The notes under the pieces were generated by a model that was not told the origin of the DNA, did no database searches, and was given only the letters and a program-made list of their open reading frames with translations. Positions 22,899 to 23,009 of a DNA stretch of 23,009 nt are shown piece by piece (position 1 is the first letter of the stretch; every line of letters starts with the position of its first letter). Position numbers and translations under genes: made by a program. The DNA comes from JAJZJT01 sp049964655 (GTDB taxonomy: Bacteria > Actinomycetota > Acidimicrobiia > Acidimicrobiales > RAAP-2), in NCBI GenBank assembly GCA_049964655.1, contig JBMFXC010000040.1:1-23009 (forward strand). Reading direction: 5' to 3'.

Positions 22899-23009
22899 GT
22901 GCGCTGTGTCGGATGCGGGGCGATGGTCCCCGGCGGCGACGGGCCGGTCCACGCGTACATGCTGTCTGCGCCCGGCTGCTGGGAGCGGTACTGCTCGCTC
23001 GAGGACTGG
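22899..23009 (+). CDS. DUF5946-like protein, N-terminal part only (cut by window end)
   Basis: The last 37 codons are open to the window edge. They begin VRCVGCGA and continue with GPVHAYMLSAPGCWERY. A CxxC pair, then a GP-x-H-x-Y segment and a P-(G/A)-CW motif, are what I recall of the actinobacterial DUF5946 family, whose function is unknown. The two Cys followed by His and Cys suggest a bound metal. GTG at 22899 is chosen because family members start just before the CxxC. TTG 22890 and GTG 22824 are also in frame. The assignment rests on motif memory from a short fragment. Confidence 0.5.
   Translation, partial: MRCVGCGAMVPGGDGPVHAYMLSAPGCWERYCSLEDW

Noticed and set aside
22632..22952. 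Minus-strand open frame of about 106 codons after the tRNA
   Set aside because: It is composed largely of the translated CCCTAC repeats and the reverse of the DUF5946-like start; no domain or start signal supports it.

Overview
The window is very GC-rich DNA with GTG/TTG starts, GTGA/ATGA gene overlaps, few clear Shine-Dalgarno sites, Thr/Ser-rich surface tails and a 'GYWL..DGGVFSFGDA' repeat protein. Together these suggest a high-GC actinobacterium, most probably of the Acidimicrobiia type. That assignment is inference, because no rRNA or other marker gene is present. One run of 100 N (5977-6076) marks an assembly gap inside a tandem repeat.

Layout. 1-719 (+): the tail of an unknown Pro-rich protein, overlapping a small membrane-anchored Pro/Ala-rich protein. 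871-4510 (-): an ABC ATPase and its permease (4-nt overlap), then a 14-TM-type MFS drug exporter with its own likely leaderless promoter. 4861-6216 (+): an MscS-type channel whose stop overlaps the start of a small membrane protein with a Thr/Ser-rich repeat tail interrupted by the gap. 6262-7335 (-): an SGNH/GDSL hydrolase. 7590-8912 (+): a secreted protein with propeller-like repeats and a CHAP-like amidase domain. 9043-13399 (-): a large PAS/GGDEF/EAL protein behind an orphan ketosynthase. 13400-13960: non-coding, with a possible insertion scar. 13961-15073 (+): a degenerate EAL protein. 15186-18174 (+): the three-gene proton-translocating NAD(P) transhydrogenase operon (pntAA-pntAB-pntB). 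18308-19423 (-): a YacL-like membrane PIN-TRAM protein. 19617-22295 (+): a membrane-anchored GH18 hydrolase with a 60-bp-repeat tail. 22443-22515 (+): tRNA-Ala(CGC). The end holds a DnaA-box-like site, a cluster of CCCTAC repeats and the start of a DUF5946-like protein cut by the window edge.

Themes. Three cell-envelope genes (CHAP protein, GH18 protein, MscS with its partner) lie near a c-di-GMP-related block. In that block one protein keeps an intact EAL site and a c-di-GMP I-site but has AADEF instead of GGDEF, and a second EAL protein has lost its catalytic residues. Short tandem repeats occur at least eight times. In every coding case the period is a multiple of three, so copy number can change without breaking the frame. 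No phage, CRISPR or complete mobile element is visible.
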